A DNA stretch of 33,563 nucleotides, from NCBI GenBank assembly GCA_938030175.1, contig CALHGQ010000724.1:1-33563 (forward strand), read 5' to 3'. The number at the start of each line of letters is the position of its first letter. Position 1 is the first letter of the stretch. The notes beneath the pieces were generated by a model. That model was given only the letters and a program-made list of their open reading frames with translations. It searched no databases and was not told the origin of the DNA. The position numbers were made by a program, and so were the translations under genes. Source of the DNA: an uncultured bacterium (GTDB taxonomy: Bacteria > Planctomycetota > UBA1135 > GCA-002686595). Positions 17,446 through 25,506 of this stretch are shown here, one piece after another.

Positions 17446-17548
17446 AGGAGATCCTTCGTCGTCAGCGGCACCCACCAGCGGGAACGGCCAACTCGGGTCA
17501 ACGACTATAGCGGCCGCTTCGTCTGTGGGTCGCGGTACATTCATCCCC
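17446..17548. promoter_or_regulatory. Divergent promoter region between two lipoprotein genes
   Basis: This 103-bp spacer contains the palindrome GCGGCCGC (17510-17517) next to TATAGC, and TACATT at 17536-17541 as a possible -10 element for the rightward gene. Assignments are tentative. Confidence 0.3.
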
Positions 17549-18409
17549 ATGAACTCCACGACCATCTGCCTCTCCCTCCTCCTTCTCTGCGGCTGCGCAT
17601 CGAACGCGGGCACCTCCTCCGACTCGCTAGCGGGGCACGACAACAGCCTCTTGTTTTATGCGTCGTTCGACGGGTCGACCGCAGCCGATGTGGCCGTGGG
17701 CGACGGGAGCCTCTACACCGCCGAGAACCGCAAGAGCACGGCGACCGCGCTCGCCGGCCTGCACGACGACGCCGTCGCGATCGCACCCGGCAAGGGAGTC
17801 TTTGGTGACGCCCTGGAGTTCACCGCGAAGAAGCGCAAGCTGACCTACTACCGCGCCCTCCAGAACCTCGGCTACAACACCGAGTCATGGAGCGGTGCGA
17901 TCTCCATGTGGCTTCAACTCGATCCCGCGACGGACCTTGAGCCTGGGTTCTGCGACCCCATCCAGATCACAGATGTCTCCTACAACGACGCGTCCATCTG
18001 GGTGGACTTCACAAAGACGAACCCGCGTTCGTTTCGGCTCGGCGTCATCGGGGACCTGGCTTCCTGGAACCCGAACGAAGAGCCGATCGACGGCAACGAC
18101 GAGTTCACACGGCGGCTGATTCCCGTGGAGTCACCTCCGTTCGCGCGCGGACGCTGGACCCACGTGCTCATCAACTTCGACGGTCTGGGGTCAGGCGACG
18201 GACGCACCGAGCTCTTCGTCGACGGTGAGTCCATGGGCAACCTCGCCGTAACGGATCCGTTCACCTGGGAACCCGAGAAGGCGCTCTTTATGCTCGGCCT
18301 GAGCTACATCGGACTGATGGACGAGGTTGCCGTCTTCAGTCGCCCGCTAAGCGTGGCGGAGGTTGGTCTTCTTCAGGGCGGATCTCCTATCGGGCACTTG
18401 CTCCGATAG
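17549..18409 (+). CDS. Lipoprotein with LamG/concanavalin-A-like domain
   Basis: The product is a 286-residue lipoprotein. The ATG at 17549 gives a compact lipoprotein signal (MNSTTICLSLLLLCGC); longer in-frame starts would run through the divergent GDPD gene. Residues about 33-280 form a LamG/concanavalin-like jelly roll: LLFYASFDGSTAADVAVGDG at the front, GAISMWLQLDP in the centre, RWTHVLINFDG-(GRTELFVDGE) and the terminal GLMDEVAVFSRPLSVAEV, which is the classic LamG ending. Such domains bind carbohydrates or proteins. No catalytic residues are apparent. It is probably a surface-anchored binding protein; the ligand is unknown. Confidence 0.85.
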   Translation: MNSTTICLSLLLLCGCASNAGTSSDSLAGHDNSLLFYASFDGSTAADVAVGDGSLYTAENRKSTATALAGLHDDAVAIAPGKGVFGDALEFTAKKRKLTYYRALQNLGYNTESWSGAISMWLQLDPATDLEPGFCDPIQITDVSYNDASIWVDFTKTNPRSFRLGVIGDLASWNPNEEPIDGNDEFTRRLIPVESPPFARGRWTHVLINFDGLGSGDGRTELFVDGESMGNLAVTDPFTWEPEKALFMLGLSYIGLMDEVAVFSRPLSVAEVGLLQGGSPIGHLLR

Positions 18410-18869
18410 CAGAGGCGTTCCTGCGCTGCGAAAAACCAGTGCCCGCAAAGAAGGTGCATCTACCGGGAAGATTCCCGCACGAGTCTCGGGTTGCACGATG
18501 GGTCTAGCCGCTAGGCGGGGTGTTATCACTATCCGGACGCCTTGCTTCACAGCGCAAAGCCCTCGCTAGCCGGTCGATGGAGTAGTCGATTGCCCCAATA
18601 GCGAGATTGGTGCCGAGCTGCGCTGATAGGGAGCGGGGTTTCTGGTCAGGCGACTCGTAGCGTCGGACCAGCTCCCTGTTCACAAATCATCGGACCATGA
18701 CATCACCCTCCGGGAACTCACTCTCAAGACGCGCCGTGCTCGAATACGGGGCAGCGCCCGTCGGCTCGCGCGCGTCGGTCGGCCTCGCGCCACCCGCTTC
18801 ACTGCCAGCATCGACCTCATCCACCACGCTCGAGTGCAGCACGGGGGAAGAGTTGTCGCTGCAGACCCC
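18410..18869 (+). other. 460-bp interval with structured leader before histidine kinase
   Basis: No established gene lies here. CGGGA-AGAT-TCCCG (18464-18477) is a small hairpin that could end the lipoprotein transcript. A nested stem-loop occurs at 18628-18677, and a 58-codon ORF at 18697-18873 overlaps the histidine-kinase start. Antisense reading frames in this stretch look like shadows. The promoter of the two-component genes should be here, but I cannot place it. Confidence 0.4.
18628..18677 (+). ncRNA. Nested stem-loop, possible leader structure
   Basis: Three stems nest: AGGGAG (18628-18633) with CTCCCT (18672-18677), CTGGTC (18642-18647) with GACCAG (18666-18671), and CGAC (18651-18654) with GTCG (18662-18665). 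An 8-nt bulge and a 3-nt bulge lie on the left side, and the apical loop has 7 nt. The 16 base pairs stop 19 nt before the small ORF start. It could be a leader element or a terminator of unknown kind. Confidence 0.3.
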
Positions 18870-18873
18870 ATGA
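18697..18873 (+). CDS. Possible small ORF overlapping the histidine-kinase start
   Basis: A 58-codon frame starts at ATG 18697 and ends with TGA overlapping the histidine-kinase ATG as ATGA, the usual arrangement for translational coupling. The peptide is Ser/Ala/Pro-rich (12 or more serines), has one cysteine and no transmembrane segment or known motif. Its third-codon-position GC is lower than in the neighbours, which argues against a real protein. It may be a leader peptide or chance. I do not recognise it. Confidence 0.25.
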   Translation: MTSPSGNSLSRRAVLEYGAAPVGSRASVGLAPPASLPASTSSTTLECSTGEELSLQTP

Positions 18874-20255
18874 GTCGCCCTCGAACAGGGCACGTTGCGC
18901 TGGATCCCTCGGGAGCCTCCCGTCGGAGATCTAGCCGACCCATCGGTCGCTTGATCGGACTCGGCTTCGCGTTCGTCGTCATGCTTCAACTGGCCGTGGC
19001 CGTAGTGAGCCACGCGGGCCTTAGCCAAGCGACGGAGAGACAGCAGGCACTGCTTGAGCAGCACAGTCAGCTCTCTCCGACCCTCGCCAACAACGGCGAC
19101 ATCGCCGATTGGGAGCGCGCTGCACAGGAGACGCAGCGGGCCCAAGCCCGGGTCACCAAGCTCTTCGCCCTCTTCGCCCTCTTCACGATCATCACCAGCC
19201 TGCTGGTTGGCGTGTGGATCGTGCGTTCCGTCGCGCGCCCCATCGTGTCCATCGCGGATACGTTCTCGCTCCTTGCCCGCGGGGAAGAGGCGCAGACCAA
19301 CGGGCTGGATCACACGTCGAGAGTCGACGAGATCGGCGCGATGGCACGCGCGGCCGAGGTCTTTGCTTCCCGAAATCGTGACGGCCGAAGGCTCCTCGCC
19401 GAAGCGGCGGAGCTAGGCGAGATCCAGGCCGTAACGAACGCAAAGCTCACCGAGAACGTGCGGGAGCTGCGACAGAGAAACGAAGACCTCGACGGCTTCT
19501 GCTACTCCGCGTCCCATGACCTCAAAGCGCCGCTACGCGCCATCAGTCTCCTCGCCAACTGGATCGAAGAAGATGAAGAGAACCAGCTCTCGAAAGAGTC
19601 CAGGTTCTCTCTTCGAACGCTGGAGGCCAGAGCCATGCGACTCCAGGGGCTGCTCGAAGGCCTGCTTGAGTACTCCAGGCTAGGACGGACCGACGATCTC
19701 TCCGAAGAGTTCGACGTCCTTGAATTGGTGATTGAGACCGTCGAAGACATTTCTGAGTCCTGTCCTGCAGCGATTCAAGTCGTGGGTGTTTCTAGCGCCA
19801 TGCGAGCCCCCCTGATCGCCGTCCGGAAGTGTGTGCAGAACCTGATCGACAATTCGATTCAGCACCACGACCGCGAGTCGCCCACGATTTCGGTGACGGT
19901 GAAATGCGGCGACGATGGTTTCACCACCATTGCGGTGCACGACGACGGCCCGGGCATTCCCCCAGAACTCCACTCGAAGATCCTTGAGATCTTCCAGACC
20001 CTGCGGCCCCGGGACGAGCACGAATCGAGTGGCATTGGCCTCGCGATCGTAAAGCGTCTTGTCGACAATCACGGGGCTTCCTTGGAGATCGATTCGGACG
20101 GCGTCCGCGGATGCTCGATCTCTATCCGGTGGCCCACCGGCCTCCCCGAGGGCCGCGACGTCGAACTTCGACCTGCGCTGCCGCTCGCCCCCAAGCTCGA
20201 CCCCAGGCTCGACGCCTGGAAGCGAAGCTCCCTGATCACTGAGCTGCGTCCGTAG
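18870..20255 (+). CDS. Membrane sensor histidine kinase
   Basis: The product is a 461-residue inner-membrane sensor kinase. Transmembrane segments lie at about 26-48 and 98-118, separated by a periplasmic part of only about 50 residues with no recognised sensor fold. A HAMP domain (119-170) and a coiled coil (172-205) come next, then a HisKA domain with phosphoacceptor H216 in SHDLKAPLR. The ATPase domain has NLIDNSIQH (N box), DDGPGIP (G1) and SSGIGLAIVKRL (G2). The start at 18870 is preferred because of its ATGA overlap with the small ORF; an in-frame ATG at 18834 is possible. The phosphoacceptor and catalytic type match kinases paired with Rcp1-like regulators, and such a regulator follows after 21 bp. 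Confidence 0.92.
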   Translation: MSRPRTGHVALDPSGASRRRSSRPIGRLIGLGFAFVVMLQLAVAVVSHAGLSQATERQQALLEQHSQLSPTLANNGDIADWERAAQETQRAQARVTKLFALFALFTIITSLLVGVWIVRSVARPIVSIADTFSLLARGEEAQTNGLDHTSRVDEIGAMARAAEVFASRNRDGRRLLAEAAELGEIQAVTNAKLTENVRELRQRNEDLDGFCYSASHDLKAPLRAISLLANWIEEDEENQLSKESRFSLRTLEARAMRLQGLLEGLLEYSRLGRTDDLSEEFDVLELVIETVEDISESCPAAIQVVGVSSAMRAPLIAVRKCVQNLIDNSIQHHDRESPTISVTVKCGDDGFTTIAVHDDGPGIPPELHSKILEIFQTLRPRDEHESSGIGLAIVKRLVDNHGASLEIDSDGVRGCSISIRWPTGLPEGRDVELRPALPLAPKLDPRLDAWKRSSLITELRP

Positions 20256-20276
20256 CCTGCCCTACCCCACATCAAC

Positions 20277-20705
20277 ATGCAGATATCGCCAGAGTTCACC
20301 GTCCTCCTCATCGAGGACGATGACGTCGACGCCATGGCCGTCCGACGCATGTTCAAGAAGCAGGAAACCCCCGTTCGCATCGAGCGCGCCCGCGATGGGG
20401 GCGAAGGCCTGATCATGCTGCGCAGCCTCATCGACGACGATACGGCGAACCTCCTCGTTCTGCTGGACATCAACATGCCGAAGACGAACGGTCATCAGTT
20501 CCTCAGGACGGTGCGCGGCGAAGATGAGCTAGCGAAAACGATCGTATTCGTCCTGACGACTTCCGTGGACCCTGCGGACGTCGACCGGGCGTACCAAGAG
20601 AACGTTGCGGGGTACTTCCAAAAGGCCTCGGGTGCCAAGCCCGACCTGGAGATCGGTGAGCTCCTCCACCGTTTCGCCGTCCGAACGATCTTCCCCAAGA
20701 TCTGA
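20277..20705 (+). CDS. Rcp1-like single-domain response regulator
   Basis: The product is a 142-residue stand-alone receiver domain. The acidic pocket is E13-D14-D15, the phosphorylation site is D64 in LLDINMP, the switch Thr is in VLTTS, and the conserved Lys lies in YFQKASG. No output domain is present, so it should act by protein contact or as a phosphorelay shuttle. The family resembles cyanobacterial Rcp1, the partner of phytochrome-type kinases; here the partner is the transmembrane kinase encoded 21 bp upstream. It converges on the polysaccharide acetylation genes across a G-rich spacer. A functional link to acetylation is possible but unproven. Confidence 0.93.
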   Translation: MQISPEFTVLLIEDDDVDAMAVRRMFKKQETPVRIERARDGGEGLIMLRSLIDDDTANLLVLLDINMPKTNGHQFLRTVRGEDELAKTIVFVLTTSVDPADVDRAYQENVAGYFQKASGAKPDLEIGELLHRFAVRTIFPKI

Positions 20706-20765
20706 GACTTGGGGCTGCGGGCCCTTGAAGGGGGACCGCCCAGAGCGATTGCGCCGTATGTCTCT

Positions 20766-20802
20766 GGGGTGCCGCTGGGGTGCTTTTGGGGTACCTGCGG
20801 GG
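20766..20802 (+). repeat. Four GGGG runs with exact 11-bp period (G-quadruplex motif)
   Basis: GGGG starts at 20766, 20777, 20788 and 20799, each separated by exactly 7 nt, which satisfies a four-tetrad G-quadruplex consensus. Additional G runs lie at 20711-20714, 20719-20721 and 20730-20734. The motif is on the plus strand just after the response regulator stop, in a 137-bp spacer between convergent genes. Confidence 0.7.
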
Positions 20803-20842
20803 CCAGCGCGGACGGAAAACACAGGGCTCTCGCCCGCGGCGG

Positions 20843-22672
20843 CTACTTGGGCTTGGACGCGACGCTCACCTGCACTTCGCCCGCGACGCCGCCCACGCGA
20901 ACGGACGTCACCTCCCCGCCGATGAACGCACCGAGGGTGAAGACCCCAAAGCGTGAGCCGGGGGACTCGGGCGTGGTCCAACGCTGCTCCGCGGGCGCGC
21001 CCTTCGCATCGACTCCGATCGCGATCACGTCCAGTGGAGCCGCGGTCTTCTCACTCCAGCGAACCGTCAGGGCGTCGAATCGCTCGACGCTCAGCGTTTC
21101 CGAGGACTCCCACGTCGCCGCCGCGCCGAGCGCGCCTGACATGGACCGCGCCGCACCCAAGTCCACGTCCGCTACGACACGCACGTTGACAGGCTGACTA
21201 CTTGGGAGAATCCCCTTGGGCAACAGTGTGACGAAGTCGCCCACCACCGGACCGTCGACCAACGGCAACACCCTGCGCTGGGAACCAGCGGGGACCGAGA
21301 TCGGCCACCGCGCTCCCCCCATCGACAACGCCCACTCCGATGGCTCCGGACCGTTGAACTCGAGCTCCAAGAGAAGGACACCGTCGCCGCTAGAAACGAG
21401 CGAGCCTTTCCTGTAGCTCCAGGCGATCAGCCCATCCGAGCTCGTGTTGCTCGTGGGCGGTTCGATGAGCTCTTCGGGGACGGCAGAGAACTCGAGGCGC
21501 TCGTTGAGTCTTCCGAACACAACGCCACCGAACTCATTCGCGAACGGCGTCAGGCGGGTCATTTTCGCTGCTTGGTAGAGCGGGAATTCAGCGAGCATGA
21601 ACTCGGGCAAGTGGTCGAAGCGGTCTTCCAGTGCGGCTTGCAGGCTACTCAGAATTGGCTGCCCAAACTCGCTCGCGTCGTCGACGCCCACCCGCAGGAG
21701 AGCCGCCAAAAGGTCCCGGAACTGAAAGCCGGCTGAGAAGCTCGTACCGACGTGGAGGATCCTTGATGGGTACGTCCCCGCCTCCAACTCGGCAGCGAAG
21801 GAAAGAGGGAAGAGCTTGATCCCCTTCTCGGGGACCGCGCGGGCCTGGGCCGCTACCGGGTGCTGAATGGCGATGCCGAGGAAGTTGAGCAGTCCAGCGT
21901 TGAACTTGTCCTCACCGTAGGTGTGCCAGGCTCCCACCTCTTGCTGGGGAATCTCAGGCACGGTGCGGGCGAGCTCTTTGATCACCTCGATGCGTGCCGG
22001 GCGCGCCCAGTGCGTGTCTTGAATCTTGTACACGTCGTGGGGCTCCATGGAGCGCCACTTGTCGAAAATGTCGACCGTCAGCACCCCGCGCGCCTTGAGG
22101 CTGTCGATGATCTCACGGTCAAGCCCCACATCGGGGTCGAGACCATCGGGCAAGCGCTCCTCGCAGGCCACGCCCTTGCGAAGTAGCGGCAGGTTGACGA
22201 GTGTGGTTCCGTGCGCGGCAAGCGTTCGGCTAAGCGCCCCCATGATGTTGGGAAAGACCACCCTGCCCTCTGCAGTCATCTCAGGCTGCAGACGAACCCG
22301 GCCGCGGAGGAACAGCCACTCGTCCTTGCCCAGAATCAGCTCCGATGACGTCACGTCACCGAGCTTGAGCATCGCCATGGACCAATAGGGGCCGAACTTG
22401 CGACGGACGTGCCCCCGCAAACGGAAGTTGGTCTCGAAGGAACGAGCCAAGGAGCCATCCCAGAAGCTCCGATTGTTCTTCGCCGCCTTGTCCGCCGCGG
22501 CCTCCTGGCCCATCAGGATCGGTCGCGTCGGCGGCATGAAGATCTCGGACCCACCGGTCCAAAGAATCACGCCCAAGACAACCGTCATCGAAAGGAAGCT
22601 AGCTGCCTTCGCGCCAGTGCTGGCACGCAGCGCCGCTTCGTCCGTTCCAGAGACCTTGATGAGTTCTTCCAT
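20843..22672 (-). CDS. AlgX/AlgJ-like SGNH acetyltransferase
   Basis: The product is a 609-residue membrane-anchored periplasmic protein expected to O-acetylate an exopolysaccharide. A transmembrane anchor lies at about 24-40. The AlgX/AlgJ-type SGNH core covers about 55-385: DTHW (219-222) supplies the catalytic Asp and His, and S311 in VGTSFSAGF is the nucleophile, in the same order as in AlgX. ILGKDEWLF (113-121) is also typical. Residues about 400-609 are an extra beta-rich region that may bind carbohydrate. TAGGAG lies six bases before the ATG and overlaps the stop of the upstream MBOAT gene; the two genes are 9 bp apart and surely co-transcribed. The acceptor polymer is unknown, since no polymerase or export gene is nearby. 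Confidence 0.9.
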   Translation of the reverse strand: MEELIKVSGTDEAALRASTGAKAASFLSMTVVLGVILWTGGSEIFMPPTRPILMGQEAAADKAAKNNRSFWDGSLARSFETNFRLRGHVRRKFGPYWSMAMLKLGDVTSSELILGKDEWLFLRGRVRLQPEMTAEGRVVFPNIMGALSRTLAAHGTTLVNLPLLRKGVACEERLPDGLDPDVGLDREIIDSLKARGVLTVDIFDKWRSMEPHDVYKIQDTHWARPARIEVIKELARTVPEIPQQEVGAWHTYGEDKFNAGLLNFLGIAIQHPVAAQARAVPEKGIKLFPLSFAAELEAGTYPSRILHVGTSFSAGFQFRDLLAALLRVGVDDASEFGQPILSSLQAALEDRFDHLPEFMLAEFPLYQAAKMTRLTPFANEFGGVVFGRLNERLEFSAVPEELIEPPTSNTSSDGLIAWSYRKGSLVSSGDGVLLLELEFNGPEPSEWALSMGGARWPISVPAGSQRRVLPLVDGPVVGDFVTLLPKGILPSSQPVNVRVVADVDLGAARSMSGALGAAATWESSETLSVERFDALTVRWSEKTAAPLDVIAIGVDAKGAPAEQRWTTPESPGSRFGVFTLGAFIGGEVTSVRVGGVAGEVQVSVASKPK

Positions 22673-22681
22673 GGGAGGCTC

Positions 22682-24076
22682 CTAGAACTGGAAGTAAAGG
22701 AACGGGATGTTCGACGCGCGATGCAGCTGGAGCAGCGCGACTAGGAAGAGCACAAGCACCGCGAGGATCCACCAGGTTCGCAGCCGGCGGGCGTGCTCCT
22801 GGGTGGTCGCGAAGCCCCAGATCACGATGGGCGCGACCGCAAACGCCAGCGTCTGAGCGGGGCTCCACTCGATGAAGAGTTTCCCCGTGCCCATGCCACC
22901 GCCGCCCAGCATGGCTCCCATGTGTGCCAACGCCTGACTCATGCTGTCCGCGCGGAAGAGCACCCAGCCGAACACGACGATCACGAACGTCACGGCGTTC
23001 TGCAGTGCACCCGGCAACGAAGCGTAGAAAGACCGGCGGCCCGAGAGCCTCTCTGCGATCAGCCAGAAGCCCTGGTACGCGCCCCACACGATGAACGTCC
23101 ACGCCGCGCCGTGCCAGAGGCCGCCAAGCAACATCGTCAACGCGAGGTTGATGTAGGTGCGCACCGAGCCCTTCCTGTTTCCGCCCAGGGGGATGTAGAG
23201 GTAGTCCCTGAGGAACGAGGAGAGCGTGATGTGCCAGCGGCGCCAAAACTCGGTGATGCTCTTCGAGATGTACGGGCGATCGAAGTTGATGGGGAACCGA
23301 AACCCGAACAGAAGGCCCAGGCCAATGGCCATGTCCGAGTATCCCGAGAAGTCGAAGTAGATCTGGAAGGTGTAGCTGAGCGCCGCGATCCAGGCCTCCA
23401 GCGTGGTCGGGTCCGCAAGGGCGAAGCCGAGGTCCGCAGAGCGCGCGAAGGTGTCCGCGAGGAGCACCTTCTTCACGAGTCCCGCTTGGAACACCAAGAG
23501 ACCGGTGCTGAAGGTGGTCCAGCTGTGGACCCGGTGGCGCAGCTGGTCCGCGATCGACGAATAGCGAACGATCGGACCCGCTACGAGCTGCGGAAAGAGC
23601 GCGACGTAGCAGGCGAAGTCCCTGAACTTGTCCACCGGCTTGGCATCGCCGCGGTAGACGTCCACCGTGTAGCTCAGGGTCTGGAAGGTGTAGAAGGAGA
23701 TGCCGACAGGAAGAATCACCTTGGCCCACTCGAAGGGCTCCCCGCCCTGGCTCTCCAGGATCCGGTTGAGGGTGTCGATCCCGAAGTTGGCGTACTTGAA
23801 GTAGGCGAGCAGACCTAGGTTCACGCACAGGGACAGCACCACCCACCCCTTGCCGCGGCGCCCCTGACTCCTCTGACGCTCGATGCCCCTACCCGCGGAG
23901 AAATCCACCAGGGTGGAGAACCACATCAGCAGCACAAAGTCCGGTCGCCACCACCCGTAGAAGAAGTAGCTGGAGAGGGCGAGCACCCACGCTTTCCCCG
24001 CCCGGGGGATGGCGTAGTAGAGCGCCACCACCAAGGGCAGGAAGTAGTAGAGGAAGACGTTGTCGGTGAAAAGCAC
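22682..24076 (-). CDS. AlgI-type MBOAT O-acyltransferase
   Basis: The product is a 464-residue integral membrane protein of the MBOAT family, AlgI/PatA/DltB group, that moves acetyl groups across the membrane for polysaccharide O-acetylation. It starts at GTG. The N-terminal LSSYFFYGWW segment, the PVGISFYTFQTLSYTVDVYRG block, WRRWHITLSSFLRDYLYIPLGGN (278-300) and catalytic H322 in GLWHGAAW are all intact. About ten to twelve hydrophobic segments are visible. The downstream SGNH protein completes the two-component acetylation machine. The symbol algI is withheld because alginate itself is not shown. A perfect 12-bp palindrome lies in the 107-bp spacer upstream. Confidence 0.95.
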   Translation of the reverse strand: MLFTDNVFLYYFLPLVVALYYAIPRAGKAWVLALSSYFFYGWWRPDFVLLMWFSTLVDFSAGRGIERQRSQGRRGKGWVVLSLCVNLGLLAYFKYANFGIDTLNRILESQGGEPFEWAKVILPVGISFYTFQTLSYTVDVYRGDAKPVDKFRDFACYVALFPQLVAGPIVRYSSIADQLRHRVHSWTTFSTGLLVFQAGLVKKVLLADTFARSADLGFALADPTTLEAWIAALSYTFQIYFDFSGYSDMAIGLGLLFGFRFPINFDRPYISKSITEFWRRWHITLSSFLRDYLYIPLGGNRKGSVRTYINLALTMLLGGLWHGAAWTFIVWGAYQGFWLIAERLSGRRSFYASLPGALQNAVTFVIVVFGWVLFRADSMSQALAHMGAMLGGGGMGTGKLFIEWSPAQTLAFAVAPIVIWGFATTQEHARRLRTWWILAVLVLFLVALLQLHRASNIPFLYFQF

Positions 24077-24147
24077 GGTGGGAGCGACGAGCTGGGGCCG
24101 CAGTGTATCGGGGAAGCCCGACCGCTGCGTGAAGCTGCTCGATACGT

Positions 24148-24159
24148 CCCCGATCGGGG
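24148..24159. promoter_or_regulatory. Perfect 12-bp palindrome upstream of the acetylation genes
   Basis: CCCCGATCGGGG lies 72 bp upstream of the MBOAT GTG and 25 bp past the stop of the fasciclin-CIA30 gene on the same strand. It could be an operator for a dimeric regulator; the centre is too tight for a stable RNA loop. Confidence 0.3.
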
Positions 24160-24183
24160 TTGCGGCGGCTCAGCCCTGGCCGT

Positions 24184-25506
24184 CTACTCGCGATAGGCAG
24201 AGATCGACCCGACCTCCAGCCTGAACGGCGAGACATCTTTGTCCGCGATAATGAAGGAAAACGAGCGCACCTTCGCCAGCTCAGGCGGCCCGACTTCGGG
24301 GAACTGTCGCCCACGGACGTTCAACACCATGTCTTGGAATGGCACGTCGACCGTAGTCCACTCGCCGGCGGGGACCTGGAAGCGCTTGCGCCAGGATCCG
24401 GTGCGGCCGCGTTCATCCCCAGCCAGCACGCTGACGCCGTACTCGCGACCATCGCTCCTGACCCGCAGTCGGAGCCCGGTGGTCCCGCTCAGGTCGTACT
24501 CCTCTGCGTTCGAACGAATCGAGGCGAAGCCGCCGTTGTTCTCGAGGCTGAGCGTTCCTTGGAAGAGCAGGCCGCTGCCCGTGAGCCCAACGCTTGAGGT
24601 CGAGATGCCCCCCATCACGTCGTCGTTCAGGGTGAACCAGCCCGGCTCGTCCTCGGAGCCGTTCAGGGCGAGAAGTAGGCGGGCGTCATCTTGGGGTGCA
24701 GTCATGCTGGTCTGGGCGTTGGCCGCTGGATCTGAAAGGTTGGCGCCGGGAACGGGTCGCCCGAGAACGCGGAGGAGCGGCGTCTGCAGCGCTCGGAGCC
24801 GCTCATTGGAGGCTGGCGAGCCATCATCCGTCGGGAGCACACCGAGGAGTGCCAGTTCGGACTCGTTCGCGCATTCGATCGAAGCCGCAAGCGACATTTC
24901 GAGCACCGCGCACTTCGCGGCGAGGGACGCCTCTCCCTCGGCGGTCCGCTGGGACGCGAGCCGCAGCCCGCGCGCAGCCAACCGCCGCGCCGGCGTGAGC
25001 TCGAGAAGGCTCGGCTGCCGCAGGATCACGCCCCCAAGCTCGATGACGGCTCCGCCCTCAACGGAAACGGATGCGCCCGCCCCTTGGGGTGCGATGGGCA
25101 CCCCCCGAAGCGTGAGCCTGCCACCCGTGATCCCCACGGGGAGCGTTGCGCCGGAGCGCGCCGTGACGCTGTCCACTGCAATGAAATCCGTCGCCTCGAA
25201 ACGCCCCGTCAGCACGTGATCGCGAAGCAAGTCTCGCAGCGCGTCCCTTCGCTCCTCGCCCAGCAAGCGGGCCACCACCTCGGGCTCGACACCGCTGAAC
25301 GCGGTGTCCACTGGCGCTAGCAGCGTGTAGGGCTCGCCGGATGCTTCGAGCGTTCCTCGCAGCCCGGTGAGCTGCATCATGACGAGGAACGTCTCGGCTG
25401 TCCCACGCTCTTCCAATGCCTGAAAGGGCCCACGGGGGGCCTGGGGAGGGATGGTGAGGTGGGCACCAAGGAGCGCGACGACGGGGAGTATGAGGGGGAT
25501 TGCCAT
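24184..25506 (-). CDS. Exported fasciclin-like + CIA30-domain protein
   Basis: The product is a 440-residue exported protein. The ATG at 25506 is chosen because it starts a short signal (MAIPLILPVVALLGAHL); the longer frame upstream reads like non-coding sequence. Residues about 30-165 match a fasciclin (FAS1) domain: TLLAPVDTAFSG, LRDLLRDHVLTGRF, a central hydrophobic stretch and GAVIELGGVIL. The middle (about 170-280) is helical with no known family. Residues about 283-440 are a CIA30-like (NDUFAF1-type) galactose-binding-fold domain, with WFTLNDDVMGGIS, GFASIRS, YDLSGTTGLRLRVRSDG and FSFIIADKD. The pairing suggests an extracellular adhesion or carbohydrate-binding role. It is 107 bp upstream of the acetylation genes on the same strand and may be co-regulated with them. 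Confidence 0.85.
   Translation of the reverse strand: MAIPLILPVVALLGAHLTIPPQAPRGPFQALEERGTAETFLVMMQLTGLRGTLEASGEPYTLLAPVDTAFSGVEPEVVARLLGEERRDALRDLLRDHVLTGRFEATDFIAVDSVTARSGATLPVGITGGRLTLRGVPIAPQGAGASVSVEGGAVIELGGVILRQPSLLELTPARRLAARGLRLASQRTAEGEASLAAKCAVLEMSLAASIECANESELALLGVLPTDDGSPASNERLRALQTPLLRVLGRPVPGANLSDPAANAQTSMTAPQDDARLLLALNGSEDEPGWFTLNDDVMGGISTSSVGLTGSGLLFQGTLSLENNGGFASIRSNAEEYDLSGTTGLRLRVRSDGREYGVSVLAGDERGRTGSWRKRFQVPAGEWTTVDVPFQDMVLNVRGRQFPEVGPPELAKVRSFSFIIADKDVSPFRLEVGSISAYRE

Noticed and set aside
17446-17643. N-terminal extension of the GDPD protein
   Set aside because: It would hide the lipoprotein signal and overlap the start of the divergent lipoprotein gene.
18687-19313. 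Minus-strand frame of 208 codons over the histidine kinase start
   Set aside because: It runs antisense to the kinase N-terminus and HAMP region, with no recognisable motif.
22599-23846. Open frame of 415 codons on the minus strand in another frame
   Set aside because: It overlaps the MBOAT gene out of frame, which has all family motifs. Its Arg/Pro-rich translation has no membrane segments.
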